DNA from: Phycisphaerales bacterium
GTDB lineage: Bacteria; Planctomycetota; Phycisphaerae; Phycisphaerales; UBA1924
Reading direction: 5' to 3'
DNA: 64,000 bases
NCBI GenBank assembly: GCA_020849615.1
Contig: JADLFW010000033.1
Span: 62,001 to 126,000 of the forward strand
A model generated the notes under the pieces. The model worked only from the letters and a program-made list of their open reading frames with translations. It had not been told where the DNA came from and ran no database searches. A program made the translations under genes and the position numbers. This document shows positions 36,387-44,692 of the stretch, piece by piece (within the stretch, counting starts at the first letter, position 1; the number at the start of each line of letters is the position of its first letter).

Positions 36387-37509
36387 TCAGCGAGCTGCGC
36401 CCTTTTCCTTCTCGGCCCGGCGGCGCTGGAGCTCGGCGTCGATGAAGTCCTCGATGTCGCCGCGGAGGACGGCTTCGTAGTCGGACCGCTCGTGGTTGGT
36501 GCGGTGGTCCTTCACGCGGTTGTCGTAGAAGACATAGGAACGGATCTGGGTGCCCCAGCCGCGTTCGATGGCGCCGCCCGTGGCCGCGGCGATCTCCTTC
36601 TCGCGGGCTTCTTCGGCCATCTGCTGGAGCTTGGCCTGGAGGACCTGGAGGGCCTGGCGCTTGTTCTGGGGCTGGTCGCGGTAGGTGCTGGCGACGACCA
36701 TGATGCCGGTGGGCTTGTGAACGATGCGGATGGCGGAGGCGACCTTGTTGACGTTCTGGCCGCCGGGCCCGGAGGCGCGGACGAAGGGCGTGACCTCGAT
36801 CTCGGTCTCCGGGATGGTCACCTCGACATCCTCGAACTCGGGGATGACATCGACGGTGGCGAAGGAGGTCTGGCGCTTGCCCTGGGCGTTGAAGGGCGAG
36901 ACGCGGGCAAGGCGGTGGGTGCCGCGCTCGCAGGAGAGGTAGCCGAAGGCGTACGGGCCCTTGATGTGAAGGGTGACGGAGTCGATACCGACCTCGGCGC
37001 CGAAGCCCTTGTCAACTTCCTCCATCTGGAAGCCCATCTTCTCGCAGTAGAAGATGTACATGCGGAGGAGCATGTCGGCCCAGTCGTTGGCCTCGGTGCC
37101 GCCGACGCCGGCGGAGATGGTCAGGAAGCAGTTCTTGGTGTCGTGCCGGCCCGAGAGGAGGGACTGGAGCTCGACCTTCTCCATCTTGGCGACGAGCTTG
37201 AAGAGCTGCTCATCGGCCTCGGTGAGGAGTTCCTTGTCGCCGGCCTCCCTGGACATCTCGTAGGCGACGCGGGCGTCATCGAACTCGCGCATGACGGCGG
37301 ACAGGGGGTCGGTCTGGGCTTTGAGCGCCTTGATGTAGGCGACGGTCTTCTTGGCCCGGTCCTGGTTGTCCCAGAAGCCTTCGGAGGCCATCCGGGATTC
37401 CTGCTCCCGCAGGTCCTTGATCTTGGCGTCGTAGTTAAAGAGAGTCGCGGATGGTTGTGATCCGCGCCTCGAGGTCGTCAATGACGGGCTGGTGAGCGTC
37501 GTAGTGCAT
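36387..37509 (-). CDS. prfB: Peptide chain release factor 2, expressed by +1 frameshift at CUU-UAA
   Basis: 373 residues if read as two segments: 37509-37438 (24 codons from ATG, ending CTT) and, after skipping T37437, 37436-36387. RF2 releases finished proteins at UGA and UAA. The tripeptide anticodon is SPF (RVSPFNAQGKRQTSF) and the catalytic GGQ is in GPGGQNVNK, so this is RF2 and not RF1. In frame 0 codon 25 is TAA (37437-37435). The next frame continues NYDAKIKDL, exactly where E. coli RF2 reads L-DYDAKKERL after its CUU-UGA-C site. The ancestral frameshift site is therefore retained, but the stop is UAA. I see no AGGGGG-type stimulator upstream. The gene is divergent from the M16 peptidase gene. 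Confidence 0.9.
37434..37440 (-). promoter_or_regulatory. Programmed +1 frameshift site of prfB, CTTTAAC
   Basis: Reads CTT TAA C on the coding strand. Slippage of the Leu tRNA from CTT to TTT skips one T and continues at AAC. The site position is identical to the CTTTGAC of classical prfB genes, with UGA changed to UAA, which also changes the following Asp to Asn. Confidence 0.85.
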
Positions 37510-37673
37510 TGGCCCGGAGTGTACGCCGGCCGGGGCGGCCCGGGCGGGGTGGGGCTCGGAGTCGGGCCGGCCGGCGGGCGCGGTGAAGGGCATGGTGCGG
37601 GGGATCGGGTTCGGTTAGACTCGGGTGAATCCTCGGCGGCCGTTCGGCCCGCCCGTCCCGTGTGGAGCCTCCC

Positions 37674-40559
37674 ATGCTGAAGCACCTCGGCCTTGTTGCG
37701 GTCCTGATCCTCGCGGCCTGCCTCTCCGCTGTCCGGGCCCGCGCCCAGGACCTGATGCAGGATCCTGCGATCGTGAGCGGCAAGCTGGATAACGGGCTTC
37801 GGTACATGGTCATGAAGCACGCCAATCCGCCGGGCCGGGCCGTGGTGTGGATCCACCTGGACACGGGATCTCTGAACGAGACCGAGCGGCAGCGGGGCAT
37901 CGCCCACTACCTCGAGCACATGGCGTTCAACGGCTCGGAGAACTTCCCGCCCGGCACGGTGGTGCCGTTCTTCCAGTCGCTGGGCATGCAGTTCGGGCGC
38001 GACCAGAACGCGTTCACGAGCTTCGAGCAGACGACCTACCAGCTCTCGCTTCCCGACGCCAAGCCCGAGACGCTGGGCAAGGGGATGCTGTTCTTCGCGG
38101 ATGTGCTGTCGCGGCTGAGCCTGCTGCCGACGGAGATCGACGAGGAGAGGCAGATCATTCAGGAGGAGCGGCGGCGTGGACTGTCGGGGAGGCAGCGGAC
38201 GAGCTTCTACGTGATTGAGCGGATGGCCCCGGGCTCGATCTTCGGGCAGCGCATCACGATCGGCACCGAGGAGACGATCAACGGCGTCAACGAGGCGGAC
38301 TTCAAGGACTACTACGGCAAGTGGTACGCTGCCTCGAACGCGACCGTGATGGTGGTTGCCGATACGGATCCGGAGGAGGTGGTGAAGGTCATCAAGGACC
38401 GCTTTGGTTCCGCACCGGCCAAACCCCGGCCCGTGCCGCAAGATGTGGGGATCAAGCCGTACGAGAAGAGCTTCGCGATCGTGGCGAGCGACCCGGAGGT
38501 GCGGAGCGAGCAGGTCCGGATCACCCGGCTGGAAAAGGCCCGGCCGCCCGTGACGACCGAGGCGCTGTACCGCGATGAACTTGTGGCCCGGCTCGCGACG
38601 CAGGCCATGAACCGCCGACTGGTTGACAAGGTGTCGCGCGGCGGAACGAGCTACCTGGGCGGCAACGTATCCACCGGGAACGATTCGGGTGTGCTTTACA
38701 CCGCCGAGCTCTCGGGGCGGGCGGCCCCCGGGAAGTGGAAGGAGGCGCTCAACGAGCTGTCGCTCGAGCTCCAGCGGGCCCGCGCGTTCGGGTTCACCGC
38801 ACGCGAACTGGATGATGTGAAGAAGCAGGTCATCTCCGGGGCGGAGCGGTCGGTCGAGACGTGGGCGACGCAGCCCGCGGGCGGCCTGATCGGCGCCATG
38901 AACTCGAGCATCGCCTCGGGGGACACGATCCTGTCGCCGGAGCAGCGCTTGGCCCTGTTGAAGAAGCTGCTGCCGACCATCACCGTCGAGGAGGTCTCGG
39001 CGCGTTTCGCGACCGAGTTTGATCCCAAGACCGTGTGCTTCACAGCGGTGCTGCCGTCGGGCGGCGATGTGCCCACCGAGGCACAGCTGGTCGAGCTGGG
39101 CACGAAGGCGCTGGCGGTCGAGCCCACGCGGGAGGCGGAGATCGCCCGGGCCGCACAGCTGATGCCGGAGCTCCCCAAGCCCGGCACGCTGAAGGAGAGC
39201 GAAGAGCACTCGCCGAGCCAGGTCTGGTCGGGATGGCTGGGGAACAACACGCGCGTCCACTACCGATACATGGACTATCGCAAGAACCAGGTGACCGTCC
39301 GCATCTCCCTCATCGGCGGCGAGCTGCTGGAGACGGCGGAGAACCGCGGCATCACGCAGGCCGCGCAGCTGGCGTGGTCCCAGGCCGCGACCCGACACCT
39401 GACTTCGAGCGACATCCGCGACCTGATGACGGGCAAGAAGATCTCGGTCCGCGGCGGCGGCGGTTTCGGCGGCGGGCGCGGTGGCCGCGGCGGGGGCGGG
39501 GGTGGCGGCGGCGCTTCGGATTCGATCTCGCTGTCGATTTCCGGGAGCCCGGACGAGCTCGAGACCGGGATGCAGCTGGCGTACTTGCTGCTCACCGAGC
39601 CCCGGATCGAACCGGCCTCGTTCACCCAGTTCCAGGCGGGCCTGCGTCAGGCGCTCCTGGAGACGATGAGCAATCCGAGCAGCATGGGGGCCCGGATCGC
39701 CGGCGCAGCGCCCTATCCCGAGGATGTGGCCCGGACCCGGCCGGTGACGATCGAGCAGGTCGACAAGTTGACCGTGGAGGCGGCCCAGGCGTGGCTCGAG
39801 AAGCTGATCAAGGACTCGCCGATCGAAGTCTCCATCGTTGGCGACATCAGCAAGGACAAGGCGCTGGACCTGGTGGTGAAGTACCTCGGTGCCGTGCCCG
39901 CCAGGGAGCGGGTGTCGCCCGCGACGATGGCGGATTTGCGGAAGCTCCGTCGCCCGGCCGGCCCGCGCGTGATCGAGAAGTCGGTGCAAACGCCGACGCC
40001 GCAGGCGTTCGTGATGTCGGGGTTCTACGGCGCGGACGACACTGACCGGGCCGATGTGCGGGCCCTCGGCATGGCTGCCCGCATCATTTCGACGCGGATG
40101 GTGAAGGAGGTCCGCGAGGATGCCCAGCTGGTGTACAGCATCGGCGCGAGCTCGCGGGCGGCCACGACGTACCCCGGGTTCGGGATGTTCTCGGCCAGCG
40201 CCCCCACCGATCCATCCAAGGTAACCGCGCTGGTCGCCAAGCTCGAGTCGATGTACGCGGCGTTCGCCAAGTCGGGCCCAACTGATGAGGAACTCGACGT
40301 CGCCAAGAAGCAGATGGCCAACACCCTGGATGAGCAGATGAAGGACCCCGGATTCTGGTCCGGGCGGATCGACCAGATGACGTTCCGTAAGACCGACCTT
40401 GACGAAGTCCTCAACGAGCCGGAGGCGTACCAGAGCCTGACCGCGGCCCAGATCCGTGAGACGTTTGCCAAGTTCTACAGCAAGGACAACTCGGTGGTGG
40501 TGGTCGTCCGGCCCGAGGCAATGCCGACTGCCGGGACGGCGGGGCCTGCCGGCAACTGA
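37674..40559 (+). CDS. Exported M16-family zinc metallopeptidase (two-half, pitrilysin-like)
   Basis: 961 residues from the ATG at 37674 with GGAG 6 nt upstream. Signal peptide MLKHLGLVAVLILAACLSAV. The inverted zinc motif HYLEH (His78, Glu81, His82) is followed by the distal Glu in EIDEERQIIQEERRR. M16 enzymes have an active N-terminal half and an inactive C-terminal half that close like a clam around peptides; both halves are present. Unusual is a Gly/Arg-rich stretch (about residues 591-615, VRGGGGFGGGRGG...) inserted in the C-terminal half. The role is probably breakdown of peptides in the envelope or outside the cell. Confidence 0.93.
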   Translation: MLKHLGLVAVLILAACLSAVRARAQDLMQDPAIVSGKLDNGLRYMVMKHANPPGRAVVWIHLDTGSLNETERQRGIAHYLEHMAFNGSENFPPGTVVPFFQSLGMQFGRDQNAFTSFEQTTYQLSLPDAKPETLGKGMLFFADVLSRLSLLPTEIDEERQIIQEERRRGLSGRQRTSFYVIERMAPGSIFGQRITIGTEETINGVNEADFKDYYGKWYAASNATVMVVADTDPEEVVKVIKDRFGSAPAKPRPVPQDVGIKPYEKSFAIVASDPEVRSEQVRITRLEKARPPVTTEALYRDELVARLATQAMNRRLVDKVSRGGTSYLGGNVSTGNDSGVLYTAELSGRAAPGKWKEALNELSLELQRARAFGFTARELDDVKKQVISGAERSVETWATQPAGGLIGAMNSSIASGDTILSPEQRLALLKKLLPTITVEEVSARFATEFDPKTVCFTAVLPSGGDVPTEAQLVELGTKALAVEPTREAEIARAAQLMPELPKPGTLKESEEHSPSQVWSGWLGNNTRVHYRYMDYRKNQVTVRISLIGGELLETAENRGITQAAQLAWSQAATRHLTSSDIRDLMTGKKISVRGGGGFGGGRGGRGGGGGGGGASDSISLSISGSPDELETGMQLAYLLLTEPRIEPASFTQFQAGLRQALLETMSNPSSMGARIAGAAPYPEDVARTRPVTIEQVDKLTVEAAQAWLEKLIKDSPIEVSIVGDISKDKALDLVVKYLGAVPARERVSPATMADLRKLRRPAGPRVIEKSVQTPTPQAFVMSGFYGADDTDRADVRALGMAARIISTRMVKEVREDAQLVYSIGASSRAATTYPGFGMFSASAPTDPSKVTALVAKLESMYAAFAKSGPTDEELDVAKKQMANTLDEQMKDPGFWSGRIDQMTFRKTDLDEVLNEPEAYQSLTAAQIRETFAKFYSKDNSVVVVVRPEAMPTAGTAGPAGN

Positions 40560-40664
40560 CCAGGAGCCGGGCCGCTGGCACGAACTTGGGCCTTGCGAGC
40601 AGGACCGCCGTATTCCGGCCGTGACTTCGGTCATCGGACTTACATGCGCACGCCTGCGAGGCGC

Positions 40665-40692
40665 TTGACCGACGCGGGCGAGCGGTTACAGT
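40665..40692 (+). promoter_or_regulatory. Promoter of the histidine operon
   Basis: TTGACC (40665-40670), 16 nt, then TACAGT (40687-40692). Transcription would start about 40699-40702, at or next to the ATG of the leader peptide, which would make that peptide leaderless. No ribosome-binding sequence is visible before the leader ATG, which fits. Confidence 0.6.
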
Positions 40693-40701
40693 CTGTGCAC
40701 G

Positions 40702-40755
40702 ATGAAGAACGCCCTGCACCATCACCATCATCACAACACCGGAAACGCCGGGTGA
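40702..40755 (+). CDS. hisL: His-operon leader peptide with six consecutive histidines
   Basis: 17 codons, ATG to TGA, encoding MKNALHHHHHHNTGNAG. The six His codons are 40717-40734. It lies 107 nt upstream of hisG and is followed by a strong terminator hairpin, the classical attenuator arrangement. When charged tRNA-His is scarce the ribosome stalls on the His codons and the downstream RNA folds differently, allowing transcription to continue. The His codons (CACCATCAC, 40717-40725) can pair perfectly with GTGATGGTG (40752-40760) across the stop codon, as in the pause hairpin of enteric his leaders. The later antiterminator pairing could not be settled by eye. Confidence 0.9.
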   Translation: MKNALHHHHHHNTGNAG

Positions 40756-40825
40756 TGGTGTGCTGCCAGGGTGAATGATCCTGAGCCCCTATCGACGCCG
40801 GCCCCGAGCCGGCGTCGTCGCTTTT
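40717..40825 (+). promoter_or_regulatory. Histidine attenuator region
   Basis: This covers the His-codon block, its complementary segment, a small hairpin (CAGG...CCTG near 40768-40783) and the terminator hairpin. The logic expected from enteric his and other amino-acid operons is ribosome stalling at His codons versus termination before hisG. Confidence 0.8.
40793..40825 (+). terminator. Attenuator terminator before hisG
   Basis: Perfect 10-bp GC stem CGACGCCGGC (40793-40802) / GCCGGCGTCG (40808-40817) with loop CCCGA, then TCGCTTTT. It stands between the leader peptide and hisG, so it must be conditional for the operon to be expressed. Confidence 0.9.
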
Positions 40826-40861
40826 GGGACGTTGCAGGCTCGGGCCGGCATGGAGTAAGCC

Positions 40862-41728
40862 ATGTCGTCCGTCGAACCACTCAGACTCGCGCTGCCCAAG
40901 GGACGGATGCAGGACAAGGTCTTCGCGCTGCTCGCCGATGCCGGCCTGCCCGTCCGCGGGGGCGGCCGCGCGTACCGGCCGCAGATCGGCCTGCCGGGCG
41001 CGGATCTCAAGATCCTGAAGCCGCAAAACGTCGTCGAGATGCTCCAGGCCGGCTCCCGCGATGTCGGGTTCGCCGGCGCCGACTGGGTCGGAGAACTTCG
41101 CGCTGAGCTCGTCGAGTTGCTTGATACCGGCCTCGACCCCGTGCGCATGGTCGCCGCGGCGCCCGCTTCGGTTCTCGAGGATGGCCGGCCACCGACGCGG
41201 CCCGTCGTGGTGGCGTCGGAGTACGAGACCACCTCACGGGAATGGATCCGCGCACGCGGCCTGCGCGCCCGGTTCGTCCGCTCCTACGGGGCCACCGAGG
41301 TCTTCCCTCCCGAGGATGCCGACTGCATCGTGGATATTGCCCAATCGGGCGACACGCTCCGGGCCAACAACCTGGTTGTGTTCGATGAGCTGCTCACCTC
41401 ATCGACACGGCTCTACGCCAATCCCGCTGCGCTGAAAGCGCCCGCGACACGGGCCGCCATCGACCGGCTTGTGATGCTGTTCCGTTCCGTGCTCGAAGCG
41501 CGGTCGCGCGTCATGATCGAGGTGAACGTGGCGCCCGGCGACCTGGAGCGGTTGGTGTCGATTCTGCCCTGCATGCGCGAGCCCACGGTGGCCGCGCTGC
41601 ACGGCGGCTGCGGATACGCGGTGAAGTCCGCGGTGCCGAGGGATCGACTGGCCATGCTCATTCCCGAGATCAAGGCCCGCGGCGGCACCGACCTCGTCGT
41701 GTTCGCACCGGCACAGATCATCCCATGA
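40862..41728 (+). CDS. hisG: HisG, ATP phosphoribosyltransferase (long form)
   Basis: 288 residues. It catalyses the committed first step of histidine synthesis (ATP + PRPP). The N-terminus LRLALPKGRMQDKVFALL and the phosphoribosyl loop DIAQSGDTLRANNL are characteristic. The last ~75 residues (SRVMIEVNVAPGDLERLVSILP to LVVFAPAQIIP) form the ACT-like C-terminal domain of long-form HisG, which binds histidine for feedback inhibition. No HisZ is needed. The ribosome-binding site GGAG lies 6 nt before the ATG, after the attenuator terminator. Its end overlaps hisC by 4 nt. Confidence 0.96.
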   Translation: MSSVEPLRLALPKGRMQDKVFALLADAGLPVRGGGRAYRPQIGLPGADLKILKPQNVVEMLQAGSRDVGFAGADWVGELRAELVELLDTGLDPVRMVAAAPASVLEDGRPPTRPVVVASEYETTSREWIRARGLRARFVRSYGATEVFPPEDADCIVDIAQSGDTLRANNLVVFDELLTSSTRLYANPAALKAPATRAAIDRLVMLFRSVLEARSRVMIEVNVAPGDLERLVSILPCMREPTVAALHGGCGYAVKSAVPRDRLAMLIPEIKARGGTDLVVFAPAQIIP

Positions 41729-43476
41729 GCACCGCTTCCAACAACCGCATCGGTGGCTCCGGGATGGCAGCCTCTCCCGCGATTTCTGTGCGCCCGGCCC
41801 TCCGCGGCGTGCGGGCCTACAGCAGGCCCGCGCATCAGCCATGGGTCGACCTGCGCCTCGATGCCAACGAGGGCACGCCGCCGCCGGCCGATGTGCTGGA
41901 CTGGGCCGCGCTGATCCCGGGCGCGGAAGTCGAGCGGTATCCATCGACCGCGAGCCTTGAGGGGCGGATCGCCGACCGGTTCGGGGTTGAGCCCGATCGT
42001 GTGCTGGTGACGGCGGGCGGCGATGATGCGATCGATCGGGTGTGCCGGGCCCGGCTGGGCTCGGGTGACGAGATCATCATCCCCACGCCGACCTTCGAGA
42101 TGATCGCAAGGTACGCGCGGCTCGCTGGGGCCGAGGTGGTCACTGTGCCCTGGCGTGCAGCGCCGTACCCGTGCGAGGCCATCCTCGATCAAGTGACACC
42201 CGCCACCGCCATGATCGCCGTGGTATCACCGAACAACCCGACGGGCCTCTCGGCTTCTGAAGCAGATCTCGAACGGCTGGCGGCCGGGGCCCCGCGGGCC
42301 TTGATTCTGGCCGACCTCGCGTACGCCGAGTTTGCCGAGCACGATCTGACGTCGGCCGCGCTCCGCCTGGATAACGCGGTTGTGATCCGCACTTTTTCCA
42401 AGGCGTGGGGTCTGGCGGGGCTCCGTATCGGCTTCGCCATCGGGCCGGCGCCGCTCATCGCCGCGATGCGTGCCGCGGGCGGCCCGTACGCCGTGTCGGG
42501 CCTGTCACTCGCGGCGGCGGCGCTGTTGCTGGATCGCGGGCAGGCGTGGCTGGCGTCACAGATCCGTCGCGTGCGATCACAACGACAGTCGCTCGCGGCC
42601 ACACTCCGTTCCCTGGGGTGCGAGGCCAGTGCTTCGGAGTCCAACTTCCTCTTCGCGCGGTTCCGCAACGCCGACTGGGTGCGCGCGGCCATGAGCTCCC
42701 TTGGCATCGCGGTTCGAGGCTACCCAGGAGACCCAGAGCTGGGCGCGTACCTCCGCATCTCGTGCCCCGGCGGGGATGACATCACGAATCGCACTTCGAC
42801 GGCGTTGCTCGCCGTGCTGCAACCGCAGGCGTTGCTGTTCGACATGGATGGGGTGCTCGCCGACGTATCCAACTCCTATCGCCGGGCCATCGTGCTCACC
42901 GCTGAGGCGATGGGCGCTCGCATCACCTCCGAGGACATCCGCCGCGCGAAGGCCGGCGGCAACGCAAGCAACGACTGGGCCGTGACTCACCGCCTTCTTC
43001 TCGAGAAGGGCGTCGATGTCCCCATGATCCGGATCATCGATGCATTTCAGGGCTACTACCAAGGTCGCGACGGCGCTAGCGGCCTTCGAGAGAACGAATC
43101 TCTGATCCCGCCCCGGGCCGTATTGACACGGCTGGCCTCCCGCATTCCTCTGGCCATCGTCACCGGCCGACCGCGCCAGGAGGCGATGGAGTTCCTGATT
43201 CGGCACGACGTCGCGAAGTTATTCAAAACGGTTGTCAGCATGGAGGACGCCGCTCCCAAGCCGGATCCGGCGCCGGTGCAGTGCGCGCTCGACAGGCTGG
43301 GGGTCAGTCGCGCGTGGCTGATCGGCGACACGGTGGACGACCTGTTCGCGGCCCGACGGGCGGGTGTGGTTCCGATCGGGATCCCAGCGCCGGGCGATTC
43401 ACCGGATGCGCTCGCCGCCCAGGGCCCGGCGGCGGTGCTTGACAGCCTGGCTCAACTTGAGGACCTGCTCGCATGA
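41725..43476 (+). CDS. hisC: HisC histidinol-phosphate aminotransferase fused to a HAD phosphatase
   Basis: 583 residues. Residues ~20-365 are a class I/II PLP aminotransferase: LDANEGTPPP, SPNNPTGLS, the PLP lysine in IRTFSKAWGLAGLRIGF, and the substrate Arg region YLRISCPGGDD. Residues ~368-583 are a HAD hydrolase: LLFDMDGVLADVSNSYRRAI (nucleophile DxD), IVTGRPRQEA, a Lys in DAAPKPDPAPVQCAL and GDTVDDLFAARRAG. HisC makes histidinol phosphate. The separate HisB in this operon is only the dehydratase, so the HAD domain is the obvious candidate for histidinol-phosphate phosphatase (inference). ATGA overlaps occur at both ends. Confidence 0.93.
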   Translation: MSTASNNRIGGSGMAASPAISVRPALRGVRAYSRPAHQPWVDLRLDANEGTPPPADVLDWAALIPGAEVERYPSTASLEGRIADRFGVEPDRVLVTAGGDDAIDRVCRARLGSGDEIIIPTPTFEMIARYARLAGAEVVTVPWRAAPYPCEAILDQVTPATAMIAVVSPNNPTGLSASEADLERLAAGAPRALILADLAYAEFAEHDLTSAALRLDNAVVIRTFSKAWGLAGLRIGFAIGPAPLIAAMRAAGGPYAVSGLSLAAAALLLDRGQAWLASQIRRVRSQRQSLAATLRSLGCEASASESNFLFARFRNADWVRAAMSSLGIAVRGYPGDPELGAYLRISCPGGDDITNRTSTALLAVLQPQALLFDMDGVLADVSNSYRRAIVLTAEAMGARITSEDIRRAKAGGNASNDWAVTHRLLLEKGVDVPMIRIIDAFQGYYQGRDGASGLRENESLIPPRAVLTRLASRIPLAIVTGRPRQEAMEFLIRHDVAKLFKTVVSMEDAAPKPDPAPVQCALDRLGVSRAWLIGDTVDDLFAARRAGVVPIGIPAPGDSPDALAAQGPAAVLDSLAQLEDLLA

Positions 43477-44063
43477 CAACCGCTCGCACGGCAACGCTCG
43501 CACGACGAACACGTGAAACCGACATCCGGGGCGAGATCCGCCTGGACGGTGCAGGACGCGCCGACATCAGCACGGGCCTGGCCTTCTTTGATCACCTTCT
43601 GACAGCTTTGGCGCGGCACTCGGGGATCGACCTCACGCTCACCTGCGACGGTGACCTTGAGATCGACGACCATCACACGATCGAGGACTGCTCCCTGGTT
43701 CTCGGATCGTTGATCGATCTGGCGCTCGGCGAGCGCCGCGGCATCGCCCGTTTCGGCTCGGCATACGCGCCGCTGGATGAGGCGCTGGCCCGCGCGGTCG
43801 TTGACCTGTCGGGGCGCCCCTGTTCCGTTGTGCTGCTGGGGCTCGTACGCCCGATGATCGGGGCGGTCGCCTGCGAGAACATCGGGCACGCCGTCGCGTC
43901 GCTCTCGACTTCACTTCGGGCCGCCATCCACCTGGATGTGCTGAGAGGCGACAACGATCACCACCGGGCGGAGGCGGCGTTCAAGGCGCTCGCGCTCGCG
44001 ATCAGGCAAGCCATCACTCTCACAGGCGGCGACGAGATCCCCAGCACAAAGGGCACGCTTTGA
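43473..44063 (+). CDS. hisB: HisB, imidazoleglycerol-phosphate dehydratase
   Basis: 196 residues, the monofunctional dehydratase without the N-terminal phosphatase domain of enteric HisB. The two metal-binding motifs are DDHHTIED (near residue 68) and DNDHHRAEA (near residue 165). It starts with an ATGA overlap from hisC and ends overlapping the TTG of hisH. Confidence 0.96.
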   Translation: MTTARTATLARRTRETDIRGEIRLDGAGRADISTGLAFFDHLLTALARHSGIDLTLTCDGDLEIDDHHTIEDCSLVLGSLIDLALGERRGIARFGSAYAPLDEALARAVVDLSGRPCSVVLLGLVRPMIGAVACENIGHAVASLSTSLRAAIHLDVLRGDNDHHRAEAAFKALALAIRQAITLTGGDEIPSTKGTL

Positions 44064-44692
44064 CGAACTCAACACGCACGGCCGCCATTGTGGGGACCGG
44101 CAGCGCGAACCTGGCGTCGGTGCAGGCGGCGCTGGCCCGCGCGGAGGTTGGCTCCCGTATTACGGATAGCTGCGCCGATGTTCTCCAAGCAGACCTGGTC
44201 GTATTGCCGGGAGTTGGCGCTTTCGGCCCGGCGATGCGCGCCTTGGAGAGTTCAGGGCTGGGAGATGCGATCCGGTCGCGTGTGTCGGCCGGTCGTCCGC
44301 TCCTGGCCATCTGCCTCGGCCTGCAGTTGCTCTGCGAAGAAAGCGAGGAATCCCCCGGCGTCAAGGGGTTGGGGCTCCTGAGCACGGTTGTCACGCGGTT
44401 CCCCGCTCACGCCCGCACGCCGCAGTTGGGCTGGAACCTGGTCGAGCCGTCGCGGCCCGAAGGCCTCGTGGGGCCCGGTTACGCGTATTTCGCCAACTCA
44501 TTCAAGATCGACTCCGCCCCGCCCGGCTGGTCGCCGTCCTGGGCTGATCACGCCGGCCGCTTTGTTGCCGCCATCGAGCGCGGGCCGGTACTGGCCTGCC
44601 AGTTCCATCCCGAACTGTCCGGGGCGTGGGGTCTTCGCGTCCTGATGGCCTGGGCACGGGCCGCGGCCCGGGGGACGGAGGTCACATGCTGA
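44060..44692 (+). CDS. hisH: HisH, glutamine amidotransferase subunit of IGP synthase
   Basis: 210 residues, start codon TTG overlapping the hisB stop. Class I amidotransferase: nucleophile Cys in AICLGLQLLCEE and the His-Glu of the triad in CQFHPELSG. It supplies ammonia from glutamine to HisF; together they form IGP and AICAR. It overlaps hisF by 7 nt. Confidence 0.95.
   Translation: MTNSTRTAAIVGTGSANLASVQAALARAEVGSRITDSCADVLQADLVVLPGVGAFGPAMRALESSGLGDAIRSRVSAGRPLLAICLGLQLLCEESEESPGVKGLGLLSTVVTRFPAHARTPQLGWNLVEPSRPEGLVGPGYAYFANSFKIDSAPPGWSPSWADHAGRFVAAIERGPVLACQFHPELSGAWGLRVLMAWARAAARGTEVTC

Noticed and set aside
37510..40634. Upstream extension of the prfB frame on the minus strand through the M16 gene
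   Set aside because: It is antisense to the M16 peptidase. The real prfB start lies in another frame at 37509 and joins by +1 frameshift.
40717..40734. Six consecutive His codons resembling a cloning hexahistidine tag
   Set aside because: The run is inside a short natural peptide followed by a terminator and hisG, and is flanked by native high-GC sequence with no vector features. It is a histidine-sensing leader.
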